Source of the DNA: Rotaria socialis
Lineage: Eukaryota > Rotifera > Eurotatoria > Philodinida > Philodinidae
Direction: 5' to 3'
DNA length: 64,000 nt
NCBI GenBank assembly: GCA_905331475.1
Contig: CAJNYU010004581.1
Coordinates: forward strand, 124,001 to 188,000
The position numbers and the translations under genes were made by a program. Shown piece by piece: positions 52,077 to 63,120 of the stretch. The notes beneath the pieces were generated by a model. The model was not told where the DNA came from. It saw nothing but the letters and a program-made list of their open reading frames with translations, and ran no database searches. Positions within the stretch are counted from its first letter, which is position 1. Every line of letters starts with the position of its first letter.

Positions 52077-52891
52077 GTGAATCCGCCGAGTTTCTACCAC
52101 TTTGTGGGAAATTTTTTTTCTGGCGCTTTTGATACTCTAATTAGACGGAACATAAACGAAAATGGTTGGAGGTAACAATTAAAAATTTTTGTAAGTTAAA
52201 AGTACGGAGATCCAGGTTGTTTTTTAGGAACACTTCATCGCATGCGTTTTTGATTCATATTGGACTGGTTTTTGTCATAATAATAGATTTTTTGATCAAA
52301 GCAAATGGCATATTTGGAATCAGAATACAAAATTGAGTGGATGTATATGCTTTTTAAAATATTTGGAGAGCTTTTATTTTTCTCTAAAAAATCAGCTGGG
52401 GTTCCTCTCAGGGATTTGTGAAAAAATGAAATCGATTAAAATCTCACTCCGAATGTGAAAAACGACGTCTGGGCCTTTCTAATACTATTCAATCTCAAAA
52501 CGGCAGGTGGATAAATAATAAATAGCGCATTCTCACTGAATTAATTTTGACATATTCCTGAGAGGGATCCCAGCTGAATTTTTCGATGAAAATAAAAGTT
52601 CTCCAAATATTTAAAAAAAACACATATATCCGCTCAATTTTGTATGCTGATTCCAAATATGCCTTTTACTTTGATCAAAAAATCTATTATTATGACAAAA
52701 ATCAGTTCAATATGAATAAAAAACGCATGTGATGAAGTGTTCCTAAAAAACAGCCTGGATCTCCGTACTTTTAACGTGCAAAATTTTTTAATTGTTACCT
52801 CCAACCATTTTCGCTTATGTTCCGTCTAACTAGAGTGTCAAAAGCGTCAGAAAAAAATTCCCGTAAAGTGGTAGAAACCCGGCGGATTCAC
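52077..52891. mobile_element. Large fold-back element (~345-base inverted arms)
   Basis: The segment 52077-52420 recurs inverted at about 52555-52891 at roughly 85% identity, around a ~130-base loop. Outer ends are GTGAATCCGCCGAGTTTCTA and the inverted GTGAATCCGCCGGGTTTCTA. Inner ends share CAGCTGGG..CCTCTCAGGG. No open frame of note. A transcript would fold into a long hairpin. Non-autonomous DNA transposon or fold-back element; flanks give no clear duplication. Confidence 0.85.
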
Positions 52892-53712
52892 TCAATATTT
52901 ATATTATTGATCTCTCTTCCATGAAAAGGTGGTAGTGTTTAAACAATTCCATTCAATAGATTATCATTATAAAAATTCCAATACTCAACGATCTGCCTAT
53001 TACTCGTAAATTAATTTAAAATTGCAACAAATTATTATTAAATAAATTCATAATGTCTGTTTTAATTGATTAAATTTGTTATCTATTGAAATACAAAACG
53101 GCATTCAATTAATAATTCATGTCTTTTATTTGAGTATAATCAGATAGACTAATAAATTCTCTTGGTAGCCTATTTATTATATAAATACATTTTGTGCAAT
53201 GTTATTCAGTAAAAAGATTTATTATTGTGAAGTCAATCGATCTATTTTTTAGTTTATTATTCTCAATCAAACCTTGCGCGATACGGAGGAAGCAACAGAC
53301 GGAATGTCACTTCCTAATAGGTTCTCTTGTTTCTTTCTTTTCTCTACGAAGATTTGTTTTAACTGCAACAAGCTGAATTTTCTTCGTAGAACAATTAGCT
53401 ATATTAAAAGTATGCGCAAAGGAAAATATTTCAAGCAGAATAAATTTTTATTTGAAATTTTATCTAGAGCATCGACTTAAGCCCTATTTCAATGGTATTG
53501 ATCGTTTTTAAGTAGACACACATTTCTCTCCTTCAACGAAACTAGTTATATTAGGTAACTGCACACATGATGCTTAAATGTTAATGAGCAGTATGTAGTG
53601 TGAACGATATTAGTGCATATTCTTAAACTTTATTTTTATATCAAAATATGAAGATTCTGAATGTGGGTATCTACACAATAATGAGAATTTATTTCTTGTT
53701 TATAATAAACTT
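52892..53712. other. Spacer downstream of the fold-back element
   Basis: AT-rich; no gene or repeat that I can support. Frames at 53194-53480 look random. Confidence 0.4.
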
Positions 53713-53985
53713 TTAAATATTTAATAAATCTTTATTATTGCGTAGAAAATCTTCACACATTTCAATCATTATACTTTTATTTGGTAGAATTGATCGATTA
53801 TGATTTGGTTTTTTATTAGGTTGAGATTTTTGCGGACTATAATCGGTTCGTTTTGTTCGACTACCAGGTTGATACGTTGGATAGAGAGAACGTTTATAAG
53901 GTTTTAATGACGAATTACATTGTGCACCATTATTTAGCCAATTTTTTATAATTGATTCAAGATGATGCACCTGTTCGTCGGCCAT
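53713..53985 (-). CDS. Hypothetical small basic protein
   Basis: Minus-strand frame of 90 residues from ATG 53985: MADEQVHHLESIIKNWL, then a basic, Pro/Tyr/Ser-rich middle (KPYKRSLYPTYQPGSRTKR), and a final helix MIEMCEDFLRNNKDLL. The first 17 and last 15 residues look like amphipathic helices. The MADE start and the low stop density in AT-rich DNA favour a real gene, but I recognise no family. No introns are needed. AATAAA-type sequence lies just past the stop. Confidence 0.5.
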   Translation of the reverse strand: MADEQVHHLESIIKNWLNNGAQCNSSLKPYKRSLYPTYQPGSRTKRTDYSPQKSQPNKKPNHNRSILPNKSIMIEMCEDFLRNNKDLLNI

Positions 53986-55508
53986 TTTATTATTCAAAAA
54001 GAAAAAAAGAAAAAAATCAAGACGTATTTAAACAAAAAGAAACTTATTTTCGTTAGTATAGATTTTTTAACTTGATTTAGCGCAAAATAATGAAAATCTT
54101 TTGAGATTGTAAACAAATTATGTTTTGATCTCTATTACTAACGAAGACACTGATGACAGAGCTAATCTTATAAGACAAAAACCACTGACATGTGTTCGTT
54201 ACTATTTATAGATTCGTAAAAAGAAGTCATATTTACAAACATTCGTAATTCCTAGAGAATCTACAGACAATGTTAAAACAACACATTCTTAAAACATTTC
54301 ATTTTTATGCATGACTATATCTTTACATTAATGATAAATTCTAAAAGTCGTCAGCAGGATAATTTCCATTTGTATTGTTTATATTGCTGGAAAGTATGCA
54401 CTAAATTGTACTCTACGAACCGATTCTTTGCGTTTTCCACTTAGTACGTACCTATAGAAAGATCGGGGGGAAGAATGATGTCCAACAATGAAAAAGTAAA
54501 TTGACAAGATACTGTTGAACTGGGAAAATTTTATGAGTTGCATCTAATCGAACCGTACTTAGATACTTTCAATGGAATTTGCTACTCCGAGTAGGATCCC
54601 TGTTCTGAAAATAAGACATATTTCGTTTTGTTTTTCAATTCAGACGAGTGTTCTATAAGAGATGCGTAGGCAAGAGGCTATTGGGTCCAAAGCCAATCAC
54701 ATACAACTCTCATACTTCGCATTCTTATCTTCATCTCAATAATTTAAACTATTATACATTAACCTCTTTTAGATTTGGTCTCAACGCAGCTATTTTTGAA
54801 CGTTTTCATCTCACGATATTATCTTTTCCGAATCGATTTTATACAATTCTTCCATTGGGCGTTTGTCAATATAAAGATTCTCTCGGTGAAGAGTTATTAT
54901 ACGTATACTGCCTTCGTTTAAAATTTACAGCAATTATTGGACGTATTGACAAAACTCTGCGGAAGTATAAAAATACGACAAATGTAAAGTATTACTTGAT
55001 TTAAATTTCGTAATAACTTTGAATGATTTCTTTCATTACAGTAGCGACATTGGATACACAATTTGTTTTAGCTAGAGCCTATCTGCATCTTCATAAACAA
55101 ATACAAATCATAGAACTTTTCTAAAAAAAGAAATGACAACTTTATTCTATGGAAAAATATATTCAGTTATTTCTGTAATGTCTATGAAAGTATCATATAA
55201 TTGCTATATAAATTTACTTAAAAAAAATAACAAAGACTAGAGGTGTCTTCACCGGATGAAGGGATCACAAGAGTGCAATGGCCAATCTGTAAATGGTTTT
55301 GCTTCCCTGTCAATTATTTTTGCTAGCTTTTCTTCTCTGTAAAAATTAAGGCGAATATTTGTTTTAAAACAGTACGCATAAAAATAACTCTCAACGATAA
55401 ACGCTTTCTATTCATGTTTCACCAGATATGTATCTTACTATTCTTGTTCTACTGATAGTTTGTTCAATAAATTCCTATTGATTTTGCATAAAAATTTGAT
55501 ATTCTAGT
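53986..55508. other. Spacer between two small unknown genes
   Basis: One 118-codon frame (54648-55004) is open but Leu/Tyr-rich without a recognisable motif, and I do not call it. No repeats were identified. Confidence 0.35.
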
Positions 55509-56132
55509 ATGACCGAAAATGCAGAGGTTCATGATACTGAATTGCAAGCTCAAGCAAATGTTATCGAATTGGCGACATATGATCAAAATACAAATAATAC
55601 AAAATTGTAGTAAGATATCAATAGATACAGAAAAATACTTGTTAAAATAATTACTTTCACTAAACTATTTAAAAGTCTGCTCGAGCTATTGAATGTGAAT
55701 CGATATCGATCAATTTCTTGTTGGAATCAATCTAAATGAGTGAAGTCGAAAGCTATTTATTTAATCAATACATATGGAACAATTTTTGTTTTGGTATTAT
55801 CTAAATGAATAAAATAAAAATTCAGCTAATCACTTAGCACTTTTTGACTCGTTTTCTGTCGATATAAGTTCATATACAAAATCTCCATACACTCTCACTC
55901 GGCTATCAAGATATGTTGAGTAAAATAATACATATAGCTTATAGCTCTCTATTCTAGACAACAAAATGTGAAAAAAATGTGTATTTCAGGAGAGAAAGAA
56001 TTACCCTCTATTTGTTTTAGTGTACAATGGACAGTTGGAAGTGTGATGATTGTTGTTGGAGTGGTGGTAGTGGCGTTTATTTTTCTCATCATTCAAATTG
56101 TCGAAGGTTTTAACATAAAAAAATGTATATGA
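55509..56132 (+). CDS. Hypothetical single-pass membrane protein
   Basis: Two exons (55509-55606 and 55958-56132) give 90 residues. Exon 1 encodes an acidic/polar MTENAEVHDTELQAQANVIE. Exon 2, after the acceptor ATTCTAG, encodes LPSICFSVQWTVGSV and a strong membrane helix (MIVVGVVVVAFIFLIIQIV), ending GFNIKKCI. The splice phase is consistent only with the donor GTAGTAAG at 55607. Protein-like pieces downstream (RMNRVFRVLGIF at about 56150; TAMYISLIGFVFSMFC at about 56545) suggest either further exons or debris of a larger membrane protein; the phases do not join in my hands. No family was recognised. Confidence 0.45.
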
Positions 56133-56274
56133 AAAGCCTGTGGATCGTATGAACCGTGTATTTCGTGTGCTTGGCATCTTCATCAACATTGTTGGCGCAA
56201 TACCCAGGTGAATGAATCCGACGAGCCGAAAAAATCCCATGGGATTCTGGGTTGAGGAACTACTAAGGGATCCC
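56133..56274. other. GGATTC-rich sequence next to the miniature element
   Basis: Includes a protein-like stretch (KPVDRMNRVFR) and, from 56215, words such as GAATCC and GGGATTC. The words continue into the element at 56275 and beyond its right end to about 56515, so the element may be nested in a larger repeat of the same make. Confidence 0.4.
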
Positions 56275-56418
56275 TAGTGTTGGAATCCGGCAAACGTCCG
56301 ATCAAATCTAACCACCGAATTCGATAGGAATTTCAGGAGTTGGATACCAACGAGATTCCTAAAGAAGCCTATCGGATTTTGACTGGTTCCTACAAGAATC
56401 GATTGCATTTCAACACTA
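56275..56418. mobile_element. hAT-like miniature element with GGATTC words
   Basis: 144 bases. Ends TAGTGTTGGAATCC and GCATTTCAACACTA are inverted (TAGTGTTG exact). The flanking 8-mers GGGATCCC (56267-56274) and GGGATCCG (56419-56426) match at 7 of 8, a good hAT-type duplication. The interior repeats GGATTC/GAATCC-like words. Confidence 0.75.
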
Positions 56419-56426
56419 GGGATCCG

Positions 56427-57033
56427 TGAGTAGGTCCACAACTCGGATTTACTTAGAATCCTGTAGGAGCTGATGGAACCCGATAGAATCCGATTGGGTC
56501 CAGTATCGGATTGTTCGTCATGGGTACGTTTTGGAAAGACCTATACGGCAATGTACATATCATTGATTGGTTTTGTTTTTTCCATGTTTTGTGTTGGTGG
56601 TTATCTGGCTTGTAGGAATGATGTGAGAAACTTTTTATGATCTTAACGTCTCTTGGTCTCGGTGTACAACATTTGAATAATGGCATTCGATATGGCGGCA
56701 CACCTGAGCGAATATGCTTGTAAAAAAATATTTTTCTTCTTTTCTGTTTCTGTTGTTATTCTTTTTTTGCTCTTTCAAACATCATTTTTCTTAAAGGTTC
56801 TTAGTTTCATACAAATATTTTTGCTTGAGGACTGGTAATGGTAAATACAAATTTCAGCATAATGAAGAAAAGTATACTCTAATGTTCATAGCATTTGAAT
56901 CTTCAGATAAGATATAGTCGAATGAAACATTTAATCAACGCCGTTGATTCAACGACCACATATATGCATTGTACAATAAATTCATCTGTTGGATAGGACT
57001 TAGAAAAAATAGAACTCAATAAAGAATGCTCAA
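56427..57033. other. Mixed repeat flank and AT-rich DNA
   Basis: GGATTC-type words persist to about 56515. A plus-strand membrane-segment-like frame follows (TAMYISLIGFVFSMFC, 56543-56590, stop near 56638). No confident gene. Confidence 0.35.
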
Positions 57034-57159
57034 TTATGGGTGGGTGGGGGGTGTAAATCCCCAATAATTGAAAATTCTCAATTTTTCCGTCAACAAGCGT
57101 AAATTTTCTGTACGTTTTTTGCTAAACTTTGTTGAAAATACCCTTTTACACCCACCCAA
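57034..57159. repeat. Short inverted-repeat element with GGGTGGGTG ends
   Basis: About 126 bases bounded by TTATGGGTGGGTGGGGGGTG and the inverted ATTGGGTGGGTGTAAAAGGG. The interior is AT-rich. G-runs on one strand could form quadruplex-like structures. No coding capacity. Confidence 0.55.
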
Positions 57160-58801
57160 TCGTAAGTTCTTCGTGCGACGCTTGCATATATGATTGCGCT
57201 TTATGTGTGAGCGTGATATTGCATACAAGCTTCAAATCTTGAATCTATTTTCTTCTATATATTAAACAATGCATGCACTTAAATATTTTATTCATCTTAC
57301 CACTGTTACCAATTGTTTTTTAGTGTTTCATTAAGTGTTTATTGACAACAATACATAGTATTATAATCTGCGCATAATAATATCTGATTGATTTGTTGTT
57401 CAATCAAAATACTTACATAATTTACAAAATAAACAACATGAACATTTGTTTTTCATATTATTAATGATAACCCAAAATGCTTTTCAAAACCAGATGAAAA
57501 GAACATGTACAACAAGTTATCGTGAAATGGAAGATTATCAGTAGTAAGATGCCTAAGCAAAAACTAGTTTTCTTTTCTTTTCAAATGTTTACAATTTACT
57601 GATTAGGTTTATTGTGAAAAATACACAGGTAGACCTAAATAAAAGATTTTGTTGAAATTCTCAGCGGACATGAAAAATCGCTTTCTTTATCATTCCTAGA
57701 TAAAACAATCAACATAAGAATCTTCTTTGATAAAATACATTCTAAAAAAAAGTAAATTATCTGTTCATAATAAATTTTACATTACGTTCATCCTAGTCGA
57801 GATGATTATATTATGTATATATATATAGCATCGAATCCATGCTAGATCTAATGAAATTCATTGTAACAATTATAATCAAAAGCAGCAGAGATATTCAGCG
57901 TTTAAGATTTATAGATTCTTTCGATTAGACGAAACTAACAAATTTGTTTATTTTAGGGTTAAATCTATATTGTACACTTGCTATAACGATATCGTATCAT
58001 AGCGCCATCCTTTTGTGTGAAAGATATTTTCTCTAAAAACTAAATTAATAGTTAAAAATAGTATTCAATTTTATATATTTCTATTATAATTTCTCATTCT
58101 GAGGTTTGTAATAAATTCAAATGGATCCTCACTGAATATATGGTCGATATTTATTCGTACTTCGCGTTTATCGTCATGCTCTCAATAAACACATCCATGG
58201 ATTATAAAAATAAGAAAAAGATTATTGCTGTTTTCATTTTTCTATTACAAGCACGAAAAACATCATGTTGTTGATGATGAAACCAGCATGATAATGAATT
58301 TACTGCAACTTCTTTGACTGAAATGAACATCATCAACTTGATTTCTGCTCAAAATTAAGAAAATTTACGTAATGGAAATATCCAATTCAATCAATAGATT
58401 CATAATGCATCAATTTCGATTTCGATTTCATTATTTGAATCCTTTTTTCTATTCGAATTTAAACTCTTTACGTCGATCATGTAGAAATCCAAATAATATC
58501 AATACAGTAGTAGTCCACTAAGGAAGGAATGTTGTACTCTTATATTATTTGTTCTCGAAATAGACCAATAATTTGTTAGTAGACAACATGCCTCCATGAA
58601 AACATCTGTTTCGTCGACCAAAATCTATTTTATTTATTTCCACATTTACGTTGCACAATGGTAAATAGTGTGATGTAAAAAGTAGAAAGTCTTTGATTTT
58701 ATGTCGTCAGCTTTTCTTCGGTAATTAATGAAACTTTATTGCCCATTTATATTGTAGATTTTAAACCATCCGTCATCTCTTACTTCATTTACGAAGAAAT
58801 C
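57160..58801. other. Intergenic region upstream of eEF1G
   Basis: AT-rich with no exon or repeat supported. The last 50 bases contain pyrimidine runs (CATCTCTTACTTC) close to the start codon, which could be the start of a TOP-type leader. Confidence 0.35.
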
Positions 58802-60482
58802 ATGGCATCCAACCAAGGCAATGGCGTAAGTTTTTCATAATGTGTACAATGCAAATAATGAAAATTAAATGTCGTCTAGACTCTCTATACCTTTCCTGGT
58901 AACTTTCGTGCATACAAAGCTCAAATTGCTGCCAAATACAGCGGAGCTAAAGTAAATGTTGCTGACGAAAATAAATTCAAAATGAATGAAACTAATAAAT
59001 CAGCAGAATTTATCAACAAGTTTCCAACGGGCAAAGTAAATATAAAACTGAAAGAAGACAAACATGATTATACAAAATTTCTTCTTCTTAGGTACCAGCT
59101 TATGAAAACGACGCAGGTGTTAAATTATTTGAAGCCAATGCAATCGCTTTTTTTCGTTAGTTGATTGATTTGTTTGATTTGAAATTGATTTAACTTTATC
59201 TATTTATTCAGTTTCTAATGAACAACTTCGTGGAAACACATTAGCCGAACAAGCTCAAGTTCTTCAATGGATTAATTTTGGTGAATCTGATATTAATCCA
59301 GCATCAGCAACATTGGTGTATCCATGCATGGGCATTATGCAATTCAATAAGCAAAATAATGAACGTGCAAAAACTGAACTAACACATATTTTACAATTAC
59401 TTAACAATTATCTTCGTACAAAAACATATCTTGTTGGCGAACGCATTACACTAGCTGATATTGCTGTTGCTTGTGATTTGCTTTTACTTTTTCAATGGGT
59501 ATGATACAAGGAACAATTGCATGTGTTTTTACTTTTGCTCGTGTATTTAGATAATCGAACCAAGTTTACGAGATCCTTATCCAAATGTAACTCGATGGTT
59601 CGTAACATTGATTAATCAACAGGAATTCCAAGCAGTTATTGGTAAAGATTTTAAATTATGTGAAAAAACAGCTCAATTTGATGGTAATTATTCATTTAGA
59701 ATTATTATATATTTTGGTTATGTTTGTTTTCTTTAGCTAAAAAATATGCTGAATTTTTGCACAGTGAACAACAACCACAAGCAGCTGCTAAAAGTGCTCC
59801 AGCAACAACAGCTGAAGGTGCTAAAGGTGAAAAGAAGAAGGCTAAAGAAGAAAAACCAGCTAAAGAAAAAAAACCAGCTAAGAAAGAGGAAGAGGAAGAA
59901 ATTCCAGATGACACTGATGACGCTTATGCTGATGAACCTAAACAAAAAGATCCATTCGCTGAAATGCCAAAATCATCATTTAACATGGATGAATTCAAAC
60001 GTGTTTATTCAAATGAAGATACAGCTACAAAAGCTATACCATACTTTTGGGACCATATTGATAAAGAAAATTGTTCAATTTGGTTTTGCGAATACAAATA
60101 TCCAGAAGATTTAGCTCAAATATTTATGACATGCAATTTAGTATCTGGATTCTATCAACGATTAGAGAAATTGCGTAAAAATGCATTTGCTAGTATGTGT
60201 GTTTTTGGTGAAAACAATAACAATACTATTGCTGGTATTTGGATTTGGCGTGGTCAAGGACTTGCATTCCAAGTAAACGACAACCAATCAAATGCTTTTT
60301 ATATATGTTTTTTGTTTTGTTTCATTTAGCTTGCACCTGATTGGCAAGTTGATTATGAATCTTACACATGGAAAAAATTACCAATTGATGATGAAAGTAC
60401 TAAAAAAATAGTTAATGATTATTTTCTTTGGGAAGGTGAACATAATGGTAAAAAGTTCAACCAGGGCAAAATTTTCAAATAA
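58802..60482 (+). CDS. EEF1G: Translation elongation factor eEF1B gamma subunit
   Basis: Structural subunit of the eEF1B complex that recharges eEF1A with GTP. Seven exons (58802-58825, 58880-59035, 59092-59155, 59212-59498, 59551-59683, 59737-60272, 60330-60482) give 450 residues. The N-terminal GST-like fold has [17 protein letters not shown] and [14 protein letters not shown]; its helical half has [20 protein letters not shown] Lys/Glu/Ala-rich linker spans about 233-275 ([17 protein letters not shown]). The conserved eEF1G domain runs from about 290 to the end, with [35 protein letters not shown] and the terminal [12 protein letters not shown]. At the exon 3/4 junction the predicted residue is Leu (FFLSNE) where Val is usual. 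Expect strong constitutive expression. Confidence 0.96.
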
Positions 60483-60890
60483 AAAGAAATTCTATTCACA
60501 AACGAGCTAAACAAAAGAAGAAGAAACAAGAATAGACAGCAGACAATTGTTCTTTTTTGTTATGCTGCAGAATTTTACAGTCGCAGCGTTTATTACCTGT
60601 TTTATCTTCTATGTTTTCGTGTGTCTGCATTGAACGAAAATAAAAAGTTGAGAAACACCTATTGACGATTAAATTTGAAACATTACTTTTATAATTACAA
60701 AGAAAATCCTATGTGAAATTGACATATTTATGTTGAATGCATCTAAAATACAAGTTGAGATTTTTATAATCACAATTCGAATAGCACTTTCCTGTTTAAT
60801 CATATAGTAATAATCATACATTACTATAGAAACATTACTATCTATCGTCAATGATAGCTTTTCTTTATTGATTCGGTTTCAATATCACTA
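60483..60890. other. 3' region of eEF1G
   Basis: AATAAA at about 60639 is a probable polyadenylation signal. No gene was recognised before the fold-back element. Confidence 0.4.
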
Positions 60891-61373
60891 ACGAGGGAAC
60901 ATTCCGAGGTGATTCGCATAATTTCGATTCACCTTTTGCTAGCTTCTAGGGCTCATCGTATAATTGATATACCTGAAAGGGTTCGTGCCATTGCTGCTAG
61001 GTTTCAAAGTTATCAGCGAAACCACTGTAGTGATAGATGGTGCTTCCATCTATTCATTGATGTTTCGTTCTCTCAACGTGGTTGGTCAAGCATAACTTCT
61101 CGAAACTTTTTTCGTTCGAGCAAGTTGAGACATATTTGTATTATTAATGTCTATGGGAGGAATTATCCCCTAGTTGAGATATGACGAGAAGAAAAAAAAT
61201 AGCACATAGAACGTGGCACCATTATTGTAACACATTTTCCGCTCATAACTTTGAAACCGAGCAGCAATTGCACGAACCATTTCAAGTATATCATATATAT
61301 GATGAGCCCTAGAAACCAGCAAAAGGTGAATCAAAGTGGTACGAATCACCTGGGAATGTTTATGTTCCCTCGT
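60891..61373. mobile_element. Fold-back MITE with ACGAGGGAACAT ends
   Basis: 483 bases with inverted arms of about 145 bases (roughly 80-85% alike). Outer ends are ACGAGGGAACAT and ATGTTCCCTCGT; shared inner blocks include GATTCACCTTTTGCT, TTTCTAGGGCTCATC and GGTTTCAAAGTTAT. The open frame 60909-61184 lies across an arm and the loop and is not protein-like. Non-autonomous DNA element; superfamily undetermined. Confidence 0.8.
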
Positions 61374-62516
61374 AAGTTGAAATAGATTATCCTGTACTGG
61401 TATTTAATTTTACATATCCGAATAGTATTATTGAATGAATATTCCTAGAAAAGAACGTGATATTTTCTCATATATACTATGAATAAATGTAAAAGAAAGC
61501 TAGCGAACAATTTCATGAATATGTTGTGGATAAATTTGAAAAATCTTATTTTTTCGAAGAATAAAATAGCAAAAAGAGGCGGTCGTGGAGTGATAGCGGA
61601 GAAATGTTGAAATTGATTTATGAATGATAACCCGCTACCTTCGGACCACCATTTCCTTGTATGTTCAAACTGAGATTTATGTTGATAACCAACTGATATT
61701 GTGCAATTACAATGTTTAGTCCATATACACACTCAATATGTACAACAGGGAAGTAACGTTGATGGATCGATCCTACTTTAAAGCATAGTGGGATGTCCTT
61801 TTTGTCCTCATGTATCAAAGGTATAGTAATGCAGAGGTTCCTTTCCGTAAGTTAACCAATAAAATTTGGTAAAGAGAGAAAAAAATTTATTGAAATTAAA
61901 AAACAGATAAATTCAAATAAGCTGTTTAATCTGTAAAAGCCAAAGCAGATTTTTTTGACGATACTATTAAAGTGAGATACAATGTCTTATGGTATGTTGA
62001 GCTTCAGAAAAATAAAAATCAACATTTTAAAATTTTCAAGTTTTGAAAAGTCTGTGCTACTTGCTGACAACCAATTTTGAGTAATTTATTTTTCTCGTTA
62101 CGACCTATTAAATCATGAAAGTCTAGGAAAATATCGATTTTTCCATGAAGAGTTCTCTTATGTTTTTCTCTAGAGCAGTTATTTCAATGTTCCGTCGAAA
62201 GGACATTCAACATTTAAGAATTAATATTGCTTTTAGTGAGCAAAATATATTCATACTTTGCTTAGTTTTTCATTTTATTTATTATAATACTATGCTTTTT
62301 TAAAATTTTGGCTATCAATACAAGATAAGATATGAATTAAAATGAATCATATCAAATAGTTAACTAGCACTATTCTATCGTATCTTAGTGGTGTCATCGT
62401 TTTTTGTTATCTTTCTTTATTACTAAGTAATCAAATGCAAAACAAAAGAGAGCTGCGTCACGCATTTCTATATATACTAAGTATCAGAAGACTATCAAAT
62501 TATAAGTAACCAGATA
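61374..62516. other. Intergenic region upstream of caveolin
   Basis: No recognised exon; minus frames at 61445-61818 have no domain. The probable caveolin promoter lies at the right end. Confidence 0.4.
62469..62476 (+). promoter_or_regulatory. Candidate TATA box of the caveolin gene
   Basis: TATATATA, 41 bases before the caveolin ATG. Position would imply a very short leader. Such words are common in AT-rich DNA, so this is weak. Confidence 0.25.
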
Positions 62517-63051
62517 ATGGCTGCCAGTAATGCACACGAAAATAACATTTATCCATCGTTACTACCTGATGGATCTGATAATCGCGACCCAAATGGTATA
62601 AATAAACATCTTCAAGTATTGAAATAGAATTGTTTTTTTTTGCAACGAAATGCTATTGTTATTATTTTTCCTTTTCTAGCTGGATTTTTTCAATGTTATT
62701 GCTGAGCCTGATTCGAGCGCTTATAATTTTGCAGTATTGCATGAAGTTTCAGAGAAAGTTTATCAATACAGTAAACTTTGTATTTACCGTCTATTAGCTA
62801 TTCTTGTTGGTTTACCATTAATGTTATGTTGGGGTATTATTTTTGGTGCCTACACATTCTTTATGATTTGGATTGTTGCGCCTAGTCGTCGTTTATCGCA
62901 ATCAATAATTGCCGAATGTGGTATTCCTATTCAAACAGTCAGCGATGCTGTCATTGCTCCACTCTATCGTTCATGTGGACAAGTATTTTCTAGTGTTCGC
63001 ATAAGTTTATTTAATCAAACAGCCGTGGCAACAAAAACAATTCAAGTATAA
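62517..63051 (+). CDS. Caveolin family membrane-coat protein
   Basis: Hairpin membrane protein that oligomerises into the caveolar coat and binds cholesterol. Two exons (62517-62615 and 62680-63051) give 156 residues. The N-terminal cytosolic part has RDPNGINKHLQ, followed by the family signature LDFFNVIAEPD (canonical core FEDVIAEP). The scaffolding region is about 55-75 (VSEKVYQYSKLCIYRLLAIL) and the intramembrane hairpin about 72-105 (GLPLMLCWGIIFGAYTFFMI). The C-terminal part has DAVIAPLYRSCGQVFSSVRI, matching the family's DPLFEAVGKIFSNIRI. Phase-0 donor CAA|GTATTG was chosen because it alone joins the signature in frame. The gene converges on the minus-strand gene, 69 bases between stops. 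Confidence 0.92.
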
Positions 63052-63120
63052 ATGACTAGGTTAAAAACGAGCACGAAAAACAGAAACAATAAAATGATTG
63101 AATAACTTTTTTTCTCTTTT

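Noticed and set aside
54648-55004. 118-codon plus-strand frame
   Set aside because: Uniform Leu/Tyr/Phe-rich composition, no recognised motif or splice signals; kept as unproven.
57034-57060. Possible telomeric repeat (GGGTGGGTGGGG)
   Set aside because: No tandem array; the G-run is one arm of a small inverted repeat.
61445-61818. Two overlapping minus-strand frames
   Set aside because: No domain, frames overlap each other, and codon use is not consistent with neighbouring genes.
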